Source of the DNA: Candidatus Endomicrobiellum basalitermitum
Lineage (GTDB): Bacteria > Elusimicrobiota > Endomicrobiia > Endomicrobiales > Endomicrobiaceae
Direction: 5' to 3'
DNA length: 64,000 bases
Assembly: GCA_031282525.1 (NCBI GenBank)
Contig: JAITDN010000004.1
Location: forward strand, 1 to 64,000
Both the position numbers and the translations under genes were made by a program. This document shows positions 18,050-26,600 of this stretch, one piece after another (the first letter of the stretch is position 1; each line of letters opens with the position of its first letter). The notes beneath the pieces were generated by a model. It was not told the origin of the DNA. It searched no databases and saw only the letters and a list, made by a program, of their open reading frames with translations.

Positions 18050-19427
18050 ACAAAAAACCTTCTACTCTATTTCTTCCCAACTGTTTTGCTTTATATAAAG
18101 CCTTGTCGGCATTTTTTATAAATTCTTCTTCTGAAATAGGAAAACCTCTAATCAGTGAGACAAAACCTATACTTACAGTTATTTTTATTTGGATAGGATA
18201 TGAACTCCCAAAAGGTAAAAAAAATCTTTGTTTTTCTATTTTCAAACGTATATATTCTAAAATTTTCGCTGCTTCTCTTGAATTAGTACGTAGCATCATA
18301 AAAGCAAACTCTTCACCACCGTATCTAGCAATAAAGTCAGTCTCTCTAAGCCTTGTACGTAAAAGCGAAGAAATCTGAAGCAAAATAGAATCGCCTGCTT
18401 GATGACCATATTCATCATTAATACTTTTGAAAAAATCCACATCCAATATTCCTAAAGACAATGATAATTTATTACTCATAGAACGATCAATTTCTTCCTT
18501 AACCATTTCCTTAAAATAAATCTGATTATAAAATCCTGTTAATCCATCAGTAATTGTAAGAGTTTGAAGCTTTTTATAAAGATAAGAATTGTTTAAAACT
18601 GCGCTTACTATACCTGACAATAAGGATAATTGATATAAGTCACGTTCAGAAAAAAAATTTTTTATACTAGAACTACCCTGAAGTATCCCCCAAAAAATTC
18701 CATTAAATTCAATAGGGACAGCAATAAATGATACTTTCCCACTATTCTGCTTTAATAAAAATCGCTTATCATTAGTTATATCCTTAATCATTAACGGTAA
18801 AGATGTATTTTTCATATAAGAGGCAAAAATATCGTCATCTCTGTATTCTTTTAACCTCCAAAAACCTTTGCCTATAAATTTATATACAATATTTTCTGAT
18901 TTCTCTATAATTTCCATTTCATCAAACGAAACTTGAAGTGACTGAAGAATTTTACCTATTTTTTTGAAATTTTTTATACGCTGGGTTAAATCTATAATTA
19001 TTTTTCTATTTTCTAATATTTCATAATCCATCAATATAATTTCTTTATTAATAATATTGTATCTCTCAAAAAAACATTTTCTTATTGAAACATATTTAAT
19101 CTTATACATTTCAAGAATGAGACATAAACACACTATTGACGCATATCCAAGTATTACAATACAAACTTCGTATTTTTGTTTTATGAGAACAATATCTAAA
19201 ATAAACGTAATAATAGTAGAAACTATTAAAATACTGCTATATGCATATACATTTTCCAAAAAATAGTAAAACACAGTTACTAAAATTGCAACTAATGAAA
19301 AACTAATAACAGAATGGAGATACACATTTACAATTAATGCGATAAGAAAAGTAATTATAAAGATAAAAGGATTGGTGAGTGAAAGAATATCCAAAATATT
19401 TTTTTTATTCAATTTTTGATTTATCAT
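18042..19427 (-). CDS. Membrane diguanylate cyclase (GGDEF) with GAF-like region, copy 2
   Basis: This is the upstream partner of the tandem pair. Residues 1-120 hold several membrane segments, followed by a coiled linker, a GAF-like domain (about 160-290, with FIAVPIEFNGIFWGILQGSS) and a GGDEF domain. The catalytic loop is ARYGGEEF and an I-site RETD lies five residues upstream. The paired sensors probably read different cytoplasmic signals. Its ATG overlaps, as ATGA, the stop of a short upstream reading frame described next, which suggests it was once translationally coupled to another gene. Confidence 0.92.
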   Translation of the reverse strand: MINQKLNKKNILDILSLTNPFIFIITFLIALIVNVYLHSVISFSLVAILVTVFYYFLENVYAYSSILIVSTIITFILDIVLIKQKYEVCIVILGYASIVCLCLILEMYKIKYVSIRKCFFERYNIINKEIILMDYEILENRKIIIDLTQRIKNFKKIGKILQSLQVSFDEMEIIEKSENIVYKFIGKGFWRLKEYRDDDIFASYMKNTSLPLMIKDITNDKRFLLKQNSGKVSFIAVPIEFNGIFWGILQGSSSIKNFFSERDLYQLSLLSGIVSAVLNNSYLYKKLQTLTITDGLTGFYNQIYFKEMVKEEIDRSMSNKLSLSLGILDVDFFKSINDEYGHQAGDSILLQISSLLRTRLRETDFIARYGGEEFAFMMLRTNSREAAKILEYIRLKIEKQRFFLPFGSSYPIQIKITVSIGFVSLIRGFPISEEEFIKNADKALYKAKQLGRNRVEGFLCE

Positions 19428-19528
19428 AGTCGATCAATTATGGCAGTGTAATTATCAATCAATTTTTTAACTGTTTTCCCTAAACTTTTATCTATAAATT
19501 CAAAACCTTTTAACCATAAATCATCTTT
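19424..19528 (-). pseudogene. Probable 3' remnant of a gene once coupled to the cyclase pair
   Basis: A 34-codon open segment (KDDLWLKGFEFIDKSLGK..., ending IIDRL) terminates in TGA that overlaps the cyclase ATG as ATGA, the arrangement seen between true operon genes here. It has no start codon of its own: an in-frame TAA precedes it, and beyond that the same frame reads QGINGFWINIYIG. This looks like the C-terminal end of a decayed gene. Family not recognised. The segment is short, so chance is possible. Confidence 0.35.
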
Positions 19529-19864
19529 TTACCCTATGTATATGTTAATCCAAAAACCATTTATACCTTGCATAATACCAAACACTCAATTTCAATACAT
19601 TTATTAAAAATTACAAAGGTAAGAGCTTTTATGATCAGATATTTTCTAAAAAACTAAAATTTACTAATCTCAAACGTAGTATTTTCAGTTCTCAAAGATA
19701 GTTTATTCTTAGATAAAACAATGTGACAAAACAACAGTTATAATTTTAGTTACTTTTTAATCTGCCAAAAGAGAGGAATAAAATCTCAAAAAAAATAGCC
19801 AAAATTAAAAATAAAATTTAACATATGGGAAACATTAACATCATTCTTTTATATATAAACATCA
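19529..19864. other. Gene-free 0.34 kb between cyclase and lipoyl-transferase genes
   Basis: AT-rich sequence with many stops in all frames. It may be the further decayed upstream part of the remnant at 19424-19528. I see no tRNA, repeat or clear terminator. Confidence 0.4.
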
Positions 19865-20542
19865 TTAAAACATATTATTCCATTGTGGATTCAAATATTT
19901 TTCATTAGCAATTTTTGTGGCAGATTTAATATCATCATCAATAAAGTTTTCTTTTTTCACTTCAGTCTTTAATACTTCTGCTAAGTTTTCTGCAAAATCT
20001 TGTGAAAAAATTCTTTTGGCATTATAATCTAAATTTACATGAATCGCGCCTTGTACCATAAGCTTACTTCCACGTCTACGCAAACATGAACCTACAATTT
20101 TTCTACCCTCTGAAATCAAATCATTTTCATAAAAAGTTTGAACACACATATTGTTTACATTTCCTACTTTATCACTTAAAATTATCGAATTAATACCAAA
20201 CGATCGTAAGACTTTCTGTATTGCCAAATGAATATTTCTATAAGTTTCCCTCTGATTATAAATATTCCAAAACTCTAATGACACAATAAAACTATAAGAT
20301 ATATCATTGTGATGATTCACTGTAAGCCCACCAGTAAATCTTCTTACAAACTCAACTTCAGGAATATCTTTCACTTTTTGAAAGTATCCTATCGTTGTAT
20401 ATGAATTATCCCAATAATAAACCCTTAATATTGGTTCATTTTTATATTTATTAAAAAGTACTTCGTCAAGTGCCATGTTCATCGCAACATTTCTTGGTAT
20501 ATCGTCAATTAATTTAAGTGCCAATTTTAGTTTCCTTTTCAT
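19865..20542 (-). CDS. Lipoyl/octanoyl transferase of the LplA/LipM family
   Basis: This protein attaches lipoate or octanoate to carrier domains. Family features: NMALDEVLF near residue 20, RRFTGGLTVNHHNDISYSF (about 68-85), and the lysine in EGRKIVGS (about 145). A cysteine lies 15 residues before that lysine (MCVQTFYENDLISEGRK), the position of the nucleophile in LipM-type octanoyltransferases, which favours that role over ATP-dependent LplA. At 225 residues it is shorter than LipM. It overlaps ogt by 29 bp and is last in the mutS-to-lip operon. No lipoylated enzyme is in the window. Confidence 0.75.
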   Translation of the reverse strand: MKRKLKLALKLIDDIPRNVAMNMALDEVLFNKYKNEPILRVYYWDNSYTTIGYFQKVKDIPEVEFVRRFTGGLTVNHHNDISYSFIVSLEFWNIYNQRETYRNIHLAIQKVLRSFGINSIILSDKVGNVNNMCVQTFYENDLISEGRKIVGSCLRRRGSKLMVQGAIHVNLDYNAKRIFSQDFAENLAEVLKTEVKKENFIDDDIKSATKIANEKYLNPQWNNMF

Positions 20543-20846
20543 ATTTAAGCATTTCCATTTTTTTTCTTACTCCACCAATACCAGAATATCCACCTATTTT
20601 CCCATTACTCTTTATAACTCTATGGCAAGGAATTACCGGAGCAAAAGGATTTTGACTTAAAGCCATACCTACTGCTCTCGCAGCTTTAGGAGCACCTATT
20701 TTTCTAGCAATTTGTAAATAAGTTAAAGTTTCTCCAGCAGGTATTCCAAAGGAAGCTTTCCAAACTTTCACATAAAAAATAGGATAGTTCTTCATTTTTT
20801 CTAAAATATTTTTTGGTATTTTTTTCATAACATTTACTAAAAACAA
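20514..20846 (-). CDS. ogt: Methylated-DNA-[protein]-cysteine S-methyltransferase, single-domain
   Basis: This suicide enzyme removes O6-alkyl groups from guanine. The 110-residue protein is only the active-site domain: GETLTYLQIARKIG, then VIPCHRVIKSNGKIGGYSG with the acceptor cysteine in PCHRV. Because the cysteine is present, it is not an inactive Atl-type (PWHRV) protein. It lacks the N-terminal domain of Ada-C/Ogt, as in many short MGMT homologues. The gene starts 18 bp after uvrC and its 3' end overlaps the lipoyl-transferase start. Confidence 0.92.
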   Translation of the reverse strand: MFLVNVMKKIPKNILEKMKNYPIFYVKVWKASFGIPAGETLTYLQIARKIGAPKAARAVGMALSQNPFAPVIPCHRVIKSNGKIGGYSGIGGVRKKMEMLKYEKETKIGT

Positions 20847-20864
20847 CTACAACTTTGTCCAATA

Positions 20865-22160
20865 TCAAACAGAATTAAAGAAGCTTTTCATCCTAAGCTT
20901 TCTATGATAACTTACAGCAAACCTATGAGCCTCATCTCTGACAGATTGCAAAAGTTTTAGAGCCTCCGAATGTTTACTTAAAATCAGTGGTTTATTTTTA
21001 TTTTGTAAAAAAATCTCTTCATTGTTTTTTGCAAGTGAAATTACAGGAATCTGTAACCGAAGTTCATTCAATGCACTTAATGCAAATTTAAGTTGTCCTC
21101 TCCCACCATCAATTAAAATTAAATCTGGCATTTTTTCATTTTTCCTTATCAATGATGAATATCTCCTAAAGATAACCTCTTTCATACTTGCAAAATCATC
21201 TATACCATATACCGTCTTAATTTTAAACCTTCTGTAATTTCTTTTATCAGCAATCCCATTTTGAAATCTAACCATAGAAGCCACAGCATCTATTCCATGT
21301 ATATTGGAATTATCGAATCCTTCTATTACTGCAGGTTGACATTTTAATTCTAGAAAATTCTTTAACTCATTTATACTATCCGCTCTTTTGACAGATTGAT
21401 TTATCTCTTCCTGACTAATTTCATTTATCATAACTCTTTCAGACATGCTCTGCAGTGCATAAAGTCTATCTCTTATTTCTTTTGCGTCTTCATAATACAT
21501 ATTTACACTTAAATGAAACATTTGTTTTTTCAACTCATTTTCCAGCTTTTTGAATTTACCATCTAAGAACAATTTAATCCCTTTAACTTTCTGTTTATAT
21601 TCTTTTGACGCAATTCTACCAAGACATGGACCATAACACATTCCTGTATGATAATAAAGACAGGGTTTAACATTTTTTTTCTTATGAAGAGATCTCTCAA
21701 ATAGATCTATTTCACATGGGCGAATCTTAAAAAGTCTTCTAAGCCACCGAACAAGTTTTTTTATATAAAAAAGTTGTGGGTAAGGGCCAAAATATAAAGC
21801 TGAATCTTTAAGTTTTTTTCTAGTGAATATCAATCGTGGGAAATCTTCGTTTATTGAAAATTTAATATAAGGATAAGATTTATCATCTTTCCACATAGAA
21901 TTAAAATGTGGTTTAATTTTGTTTATTAACTGTCTTTCAATTATCAATGCTTCTCTTTCAGACATGCATAAAATATAGTCTATCTTTCGCATAGACGTAA
22001 TAATAGCAGTAGCTTTTGAATCTATATCAGCATTAAAATACGATGAAATTCTGCTTTTAAGATTTTTTGCTTTGCCAATATATATAATATTACCGACACC
22101 ATCACACATTACATAAACTCCAGGGAGTTTAGGAATCTGCATAAGTTTATCATTTTTCAT
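20865..22160 (-). CDS. uvrC: Excinuclease ABC subunit C, C-terminally short
   Basis: UvrC makes both incisions in nucleotide excision repair. Present: a GIY-YIG nuclease domain (LPGVYVMCDGVGNIIYIGKA), a UVR motif near residue 210 (YYEDAKEIRDRLYAL), and the RNase H-like nuclease with its acidic residues (EGFDNSNIHGID, LILIDGGRGQL, DEAHRFAVSYHR). The protein stops at 431 residues, a dozen residues after the last of these, whereas usual UvrC continues for another 150 or so with two helix-hairpin-helix motifs. The ogt gene starts directly after it, so the tail has been removed. Start overlaps murJ as ATGA. Confidence 0.92.
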   Translation of the reverse strand: MKNDKLMQIPKLPGVYVMCDGVGNIIYIGKAKNLKSRISSYFNADIDSKATAIITSMRKIDYILCMSEREALIIERQLINKIKPHFNSMWKDDKSYPYIKFSINEDFPRLIFTRKKLKDSALYFGPYPQLFYIKKLVRWLRRLFKIRPCEIDLFERSLHKKKNVKPCLYYHTGMCYGPCLGRIASKEYKQKVKGIKLFLDGKFKKLENELKKQMFHLSVNMYYEDAKEIRDRLYALQSMSERVMINEISQEEINQSVKRADSINELKNFLELKCQPAVIEGFDNSNIHGIDAVASMVRFQNGIADKRNYRRFKIKTVYGIDDFASMKEVIFRRYSSLIRKNEKMPDLILIDGGRGQLKFALSALNELRLQIPVISLAKNNEEIFLQNKNKPLILSKHSEALKLLQSVRDEAHRFAVSYHRKLRMKSFFNSV

Positions 22161-23701
22161 GTTTTACCAGAAACAATATTGGAAAGAACTATCTTTAACT
22201 CTTCAGATTTTAAAATATATGAAACTGAAATAAATATCATTACACCTAAAATTATAGAAATAGGAACTGATATAAATAATCTTTCCGAAATTTTACACAC
22301 ATTATAAGACACAATACCTGTAATAACAGATGCTAACAAAGTTTTCAAAAATGAAAACAATATTTGTTGAACATCAAGTCTACCTATTCTTTTCTTAAGA
22401 TATATGATAAGCAATAATAAATTAAAATAAGCTGATAGAGATGTTGCAAGTGCAAGTCCACCCACACTCATTTTATACATTAGTACGAAACATAGTATAA
22501 CATGCAAAATCACAGTCCATATTGCTGTTTTGGCTGGAGTTTTTGTATCTTGAAATGAGTAAAATGCATTCGCAAAAATTTTTACTAAAGCATAAGCAGG
22601 AAGTCCTAAAGAATAGTAAAATAAAGTATTGTTTGTCATAATTGATGATTCTAAATAATCAAACTTACCATGTTCAAACAAAAGTCTAACTATAGGTAAC
22701 CCAATAACCATCAATCCTGTTGCTGCGGGAAATAAAGTAAAAATCGCAAATCTTATAGAATAGCTAAGAGATTTTTTGAGAGTTAACATATCATTTTTCA
22801 AATAAGCATTTGACATTACAGGAAGTGATATGGTTGTAAGTGCAAGTCCAAAAATTCCAAGTGGCATTTGCATAAGTCTATTAGAATAATAAAGCGCCGA
22901 CACAGAACCTTGTACTAAAGAAGAGGCACATCTACTATCAACTAATGCATTCACTTGATCCGCAGATAAACCTATAATCGAAGGTATCATGAGAAATATA
23001 ATTTTTCTCACACCAGGATGTTTTAAATTAAGCTTAAATTTTAAATTCCAACCTAAACTCTTAAGCTTCGGGTATTGTACAAGAAAGTGCAATAACCCTC
23101 CTACAATAACACTCACAGCAAGCCCCTTAATTTGATTGCCAGGGACAATCATAGGAGCAATAAGGAAAATATAAAAAATTTCTGAAAAACTTAATGCTGC
23201 CGATGCGATCGCCGGCAAAAAAAACGTACGCAAAGTGTTGAGTATAGCTAGTAGAAAAGAGGCAAGACATATAAAAAGAATAAATGGAAACATAAATCTT
23301 GCAATTTCTATAGTAAGTTGCATTTTTGCAGGATCATCTGAAAAACCTCCTGCAAATATTTTTGTAAAAACAGGCACAAAAAACATCCCTAAAACAGATA
23401 TAATCATAAGCATTAAACATAAAGCTGAAAACACTGCATCTAAAAAATTTTGAGTTACTGTTCTTGCTTTACCATTTAAATATTCACTAAACACTGGTAC
23501 AAATGCCGCCGAAAAAGATCCCTCTCCAAATATACGTCTAAAAAAATTAGGGATTCTAAAGGCTGCATAAAAAGCGTCAGCGAACATACCCGTACCAAAC
23601 AAATTCGCTACAAGCATATCCCTTATGTAACCTAAAATCCTAGAAAGTATAGTTCCTAAAGCCACATTTCCAACATACTTTGTTAGTATTTTATTTTCCA
23701 T
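22157..23701 (-). CDS. murJ: Lipid II flippase MurJ
   Basis: MurJ translocates lipid II across the inner membrane for peptidoglycan synthesis. The 514-residue protein has about 14 hydrophobic segments and family signatures GTILSRILGYIRDMLVANLFG, AFRIPNFFRRIFGEGSFSAAFVPVF and the central ALYYSNRLMQMPLGIFGLAL. It belongs to the MOP superfamily. It overlaps miaA by 11 bp and uvrC by 4 bp. With the transglycosylase at 29125 it indicates that the cell makes a murein wall. Confidence 0.96.
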   Translation of the reverse strand: MENKILTKYVGNVALGTILSRILGYIRDMLVANLFGTGMFADAFYAAFRIPNFFRRIFGEGSFSAAFVPVFSEYLNGKARTVTQNFLDAVFSALCLMLMIISVLGMFFVPVFTKIFAGGFSDDPAKMQLTIEIARFMFPFILFICLASFLLAILNTLRTFFLPAIASAALSFSEIFYIFLIAPMIVPGNQIKGLAVSVIVGGLLHFLVQYPKLKSLGWNLKFKLNLKHPGVRKIIFLMIPSIIGLSADQVNALVDSRCASSLVQGSVSALYYSNRLMQMPLGIFGLALTTISLPVMSNAYLKNDMLTLKKSLSYSIRFAIFTLFPAATGLMVIGLPIVRLLFEHGKFDYLESSIMTNNTLFYYSLGLPAYALVKIFANAFYSFQDTKTPAKTAIWTVILHVILCFVLMYKMSVGGLALATSLSAYFNLLLLIIYLKKRIGRLDVQQILFSFLKTLLASVITGIVSYNVCKISERLFISVPISIILGVMIFISVSYILKSEELKIVLSNIVSGKT

Positions 23702-24575
23702 TTATGAATTCTATACCAGATTGTGCTTTAAACCACGTGACTTGACGTTTAGCATAACGCCTCGTATCTTTTGAAAATTCCGAAATTAAACTTTCCCTTG
23801 AAATTTTTCCACTGAGATATTGCACAACATACCTATATCCTATACCACTTAACGCAAAACAATTCTCATTAAAACCAATATCCAAAATTTTTTGTGTTTC
23901 TTCAATCATTCCATTTTCAATCATATACTTACATCTTTCATTAATTCTATTGTAAAGAGTTTTTTTCTCAATAAGAATATTAAAGTGACTAAATTTATAT
24001 CTTGGACTTTTAATTTTAAAATGTTCTTGCAGAGTTTTTCCAGAGAGTATATTAACTTCAAGTGCTCTCAGCAATCTTTGTGGGTTTTTTCTATTTTTTT
24101 CAGCTGATTCTGGATCTAATTTTAACAGTCTATTATATAATTCAACATAAGGTTTAGCTTTTAATTCATCCCTTAAGCTTCTGTTAGTTTTTGGCATTTT
24201 ATCAAGTCCATAAAGCAAAGACTTAATATATAACCCAGTTCCCCCAACTATAACTGGAATTTTTCCCTTTTTAAGAATCTCAGCAATTTTTAGATCAGCA
24301 TCTTCCACAAAATCCACAACAGTATAATTCTGATCGGGATTTATAATATCGGTTAGATGTTGTAAAACTCCATTAATTTCACGAAGTCCACTCTTTAAAA
24401 GAACACCCTCTTTATTTAAACCAATATCTAAATATTTATAAATCTGCCTCGAATCACATGAAATTATTTCACCATTTCTCTCCTTACAAATCTCAACAGC
24501 TTTTTTTGTCTTCCCACTTGCAGTCGGTCCAGAAATAATTATTATTTCTATATTCTTATTCATATTTAACAACAA
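23691..24575 (-). CDS. miaA: tRNA dimethylallyltransferase
   Basis: MiaA adds a dimethylallyl group to A37 of tRNAs that read UNN codons. P-loop GPTASGKTK near residue 16, ISCDSRQIYKYLDIG, VGGTGLYIKSLLYG and NPQRLLRALEV are all standard. Length 294 is normal. The modification is completed by MiaB, encoded at 29827 in the same direction. The gene begins 6 bp after mutL and overlaps murJ. Confidence 0.96.
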   Translation of the reverse strand: MLLNMNKNIEIIIISGPTASGKTKKAVEICKERNGEIISCDSRQIYKYLDIGLNKEGVLLKSGLREINGVLQHLTDIINPDQNYTVVDFVEDADLKIAEILKKGKIPVIVGGTGLYIKSLLYGLDKMPKTNRSLRDELKAKPYVELYNRLLKLDPESAEKNRKNPQRLLRALEVNILSGKTLQEHFKIKSPRYKFSHFNILIEKKTLYNRINERCKYMIENGMIEETQKILDIGFNENCFALSGIGYRYVVQYLSGKISRESLISEFSKDTRRYAKRQVTWFKAQSGIEFINGK

Positions 24576-24581
24576 AAATTA

Positions 24582-26375
24582 TTATCTTCTTTTAAAGAAT
24601 TTTTCTAATTCTTTTAAAGATATTTTATATACTACAGCTCTGCCGTGAGGACATGTAAATGGAAACTTACACTTAAAAAGATCATTTATTAAATTTTCAG
24701 CTTCATTCAACGTAATACTATCGCCAGCCCTTATACTTGCACGACATGCTGAACGAATAATCTTATCTTTGACTTGCTCTATTCCTTTCACAGTTCTATC
24801 ATTTTCAATATCTGATAATATTGCTCTAATCAGCTGTTCTATTGATATATTGCCAAGTAATGTTGGATATGCCGTAATCCTAAAAGAATTTTGTCCAAAC
24901 TCTTCAACGATTATTCCAAGTTCATTGAAAAAATCTATATTCGTTTTAAGAAGTTCAGAGAAACTCGAAGGCAAATCAAAACTTCCAGCTATAAGCACTT
25001 GCTGAATTTTAATGGCCTGGTTTTCTATTTGAGAAAGATAAAGCTCATACTTAATTCTTTCTGCAACAGCGTGTTGATCAAAAATACACAAATCATCTTC
25101 ACTTTCAACAACAATATAAGTCCCAAAAATTTGCCCGATAATTTTTATATTATTATCAAAAAATTTCTCTTGCGAAAATTCTTCTTTTAGAACATTATCA
25201 GCATATTTATCTTCTTTTAAAATAGTATAGTTGAAGTTAGATTTAGTACAATAAAGATCAGAAGATGGCACTCTAAGCATGGGTTTATTCATTAAAAAAG
25301 AGTTTGAAACATAGCTTTTTTCATAGTGTTTATCGAAACTAGATACACTATCATTCATTTGGAAGTTTATAGGTATTCTAGAATACTCATATGAAATGAG
25401 AGCATTTTTTAACAATTTTAAAAGCATATCGTATACACTGTTTTCATTCGCAAATTTTACTTCCCTTTTTGTAGGATGTATATTCACATCAATTTCAGAT
25501 GGATTTATATCAACATAAATTAACACTCCTGGATGTTTATCACGCTGAATCAATTCTTTATACGCTTGATAAATACAATGTATAAGCCACTTGGGATAAT
25601 TCACTGATCTAGAATTTACAAAAAAGTACTGACATTTCCTATTAGATAATGAATAATCTCTTCCCGTAAAATAAATATCCAATGAAATCTTAGAATTATT
25701 AAATTTTACATTTTTAACTGCTTCTGAAAAATCTTTACCTAAAATATCTGAAATTCTCTCTATTTTATTATTCGTTTTAGAGGTAAAAAAAATCGTTTTA
25801 TCTTCAGAAAGCATTTTAAAAGTTATACCTTGATTTGCAAGAGCTATCTCTTCAAATAAACTTATAATTTTCGAACGTTCCGTAGAATCACTTTTCAAAA
25901 ATTTTTGTCTAGCTGGAATATTAAAAAACAAATCTCTAACTTCTGATATTGTTCCTTCCGCTCCTGACCATGGAATGACTTCAACATTTTTTCCACCATT
26001 TGACGAAAGTTCCCAACCAGAAAGTTCACCTTTCTTTCTAGTTTTCATTCTAAAATTTGAAATAGTTACTATAGAGGCAAGAGCTTCACCTCTAAATCCT
26101 AATGAATGAACTTTTGACAAATCACTAAAATTTTTAATTTTACTTGTAGCATGTTTCAATATAGAAAGTTTTAAATCTTTCTTATCCATACCAAAACCAT
26201 CATCAGAAACTCTCGTAAGTTTTTTTCCAGCTCCTAATATTTCAACAATAATAGAAGAAGCAAAAGCATCTAAAGAGTTTTCTACAAGTTCTTTAATAAC
26301 ATTTAATGGACGTTCTATTACTTCACCTGCAGCTATTTTATTGATTGTTTCGTGAGACAAAATATTTATTGACAT
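24582..26375 (-). CDS. mutL: DNA mismatch repair protein MutL
   Basis: MutL couples mismatch recognition to strand removal. The N-terminal GHKL ATPase has VIKELVENSLDA, DDGFGMDKKDL and GFRGEALASI. The C-terminal domain contains the metal-dependent nicking endonuclease motif DQHAVAERIKYE near residue 430, plus SCRASIRAG and CPHGRAV, which complete the site. So this is the endonuclease-type MutL found in organisms without MutH. All motifs are intact, in contrast to its partner mutS. ATG at 26375. Confidence 0.96.
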   Translation of the reverse strand: MSINILSHETINKIAAGEVIERPLNVIKELVENSLDAFASSIIVEILGAGKKLTRVSDDGFGMDKKDLKLSILKHATSKIKNFSDLSKVHSLGFRGEALASIVTISNFRMKTRKKGELSGWELSSNGGKNVEVIPWSGAEGTISEVRDLFFNIPARQKFLKSDSTERSKIISLFEEIALANQGITFKMLSEDKTIFFTSKTNNKIERISDILGKDFSEAVKNVKFNNSKISLDIYFTGRDYSLSNRKCQYFFVNSRSVNYPKWLIHCIYQAYKELIQRDKHPGVLIYVDINPSEIDVNIHPTKREVKFANENSVYDMLLKLLKNALISYEYSRIPINFQMNDSVSSFDKHYEKSYVSNSFLMNKPMLRVPSSDLYCTKSNFNYTILKEDKYADNVLKEEFSQEKFFDNNIKIIGQIFGTYIVVESEDDLCIFDQHAVAERIKYELYLSQIENQAIKIQQVLIAGSFDLPSSFSELLKTNIDFFNELGIIVEEFGQNSFRITAYPTLLGNISIEQLIRAILSDIENDRTVKGIEQVKDKIIRSACRASIRAGDSITLNEAENLINDLFKCKFPFTCPHGRAVVYKISLKELEKFFKRR

Positions 26376-26457
26376 TTTGATATTTCTTTAACACTACTTT
26401 ATTATTCTTACGCATCGCATTTAGTCTAATGACAAAACCCATTTATAAATTCAAACA

Positions 26458-26600
26458 CTAACCATTACCATATCGCTTTTTCCAAGCGCATAATAAATTA
26501 AATGCTTCTATAGGATTTAAAACATTCATGTCAATGCTTTTTAGTTCCTCCAAAATCTGAGATTTATCAACAGAAAAAAAATTCAGATTTTAGGTTATTA
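26458..26600 (-). pseudogene. Out-of-frame C-terminal tail of mutS
   Basis: Directly beyond the mutS stop, translation in shifted frames gives NNLKSEFF, then SVDKSQILEELKSIDMNVLNPIEA and FNLLCAWKKRYGNG before a TAG at 26460. This matches the conserved MutS C-terminus (…LNPIEALNLL…). Two single-base differences restore it: an extra base at the stop codon (about 26603) and one extra base in an eight-base homopolymer at 26574-26581. The region supports dimer/tetramer assembly and sliding-clamp contact. Confidence 0.85.
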
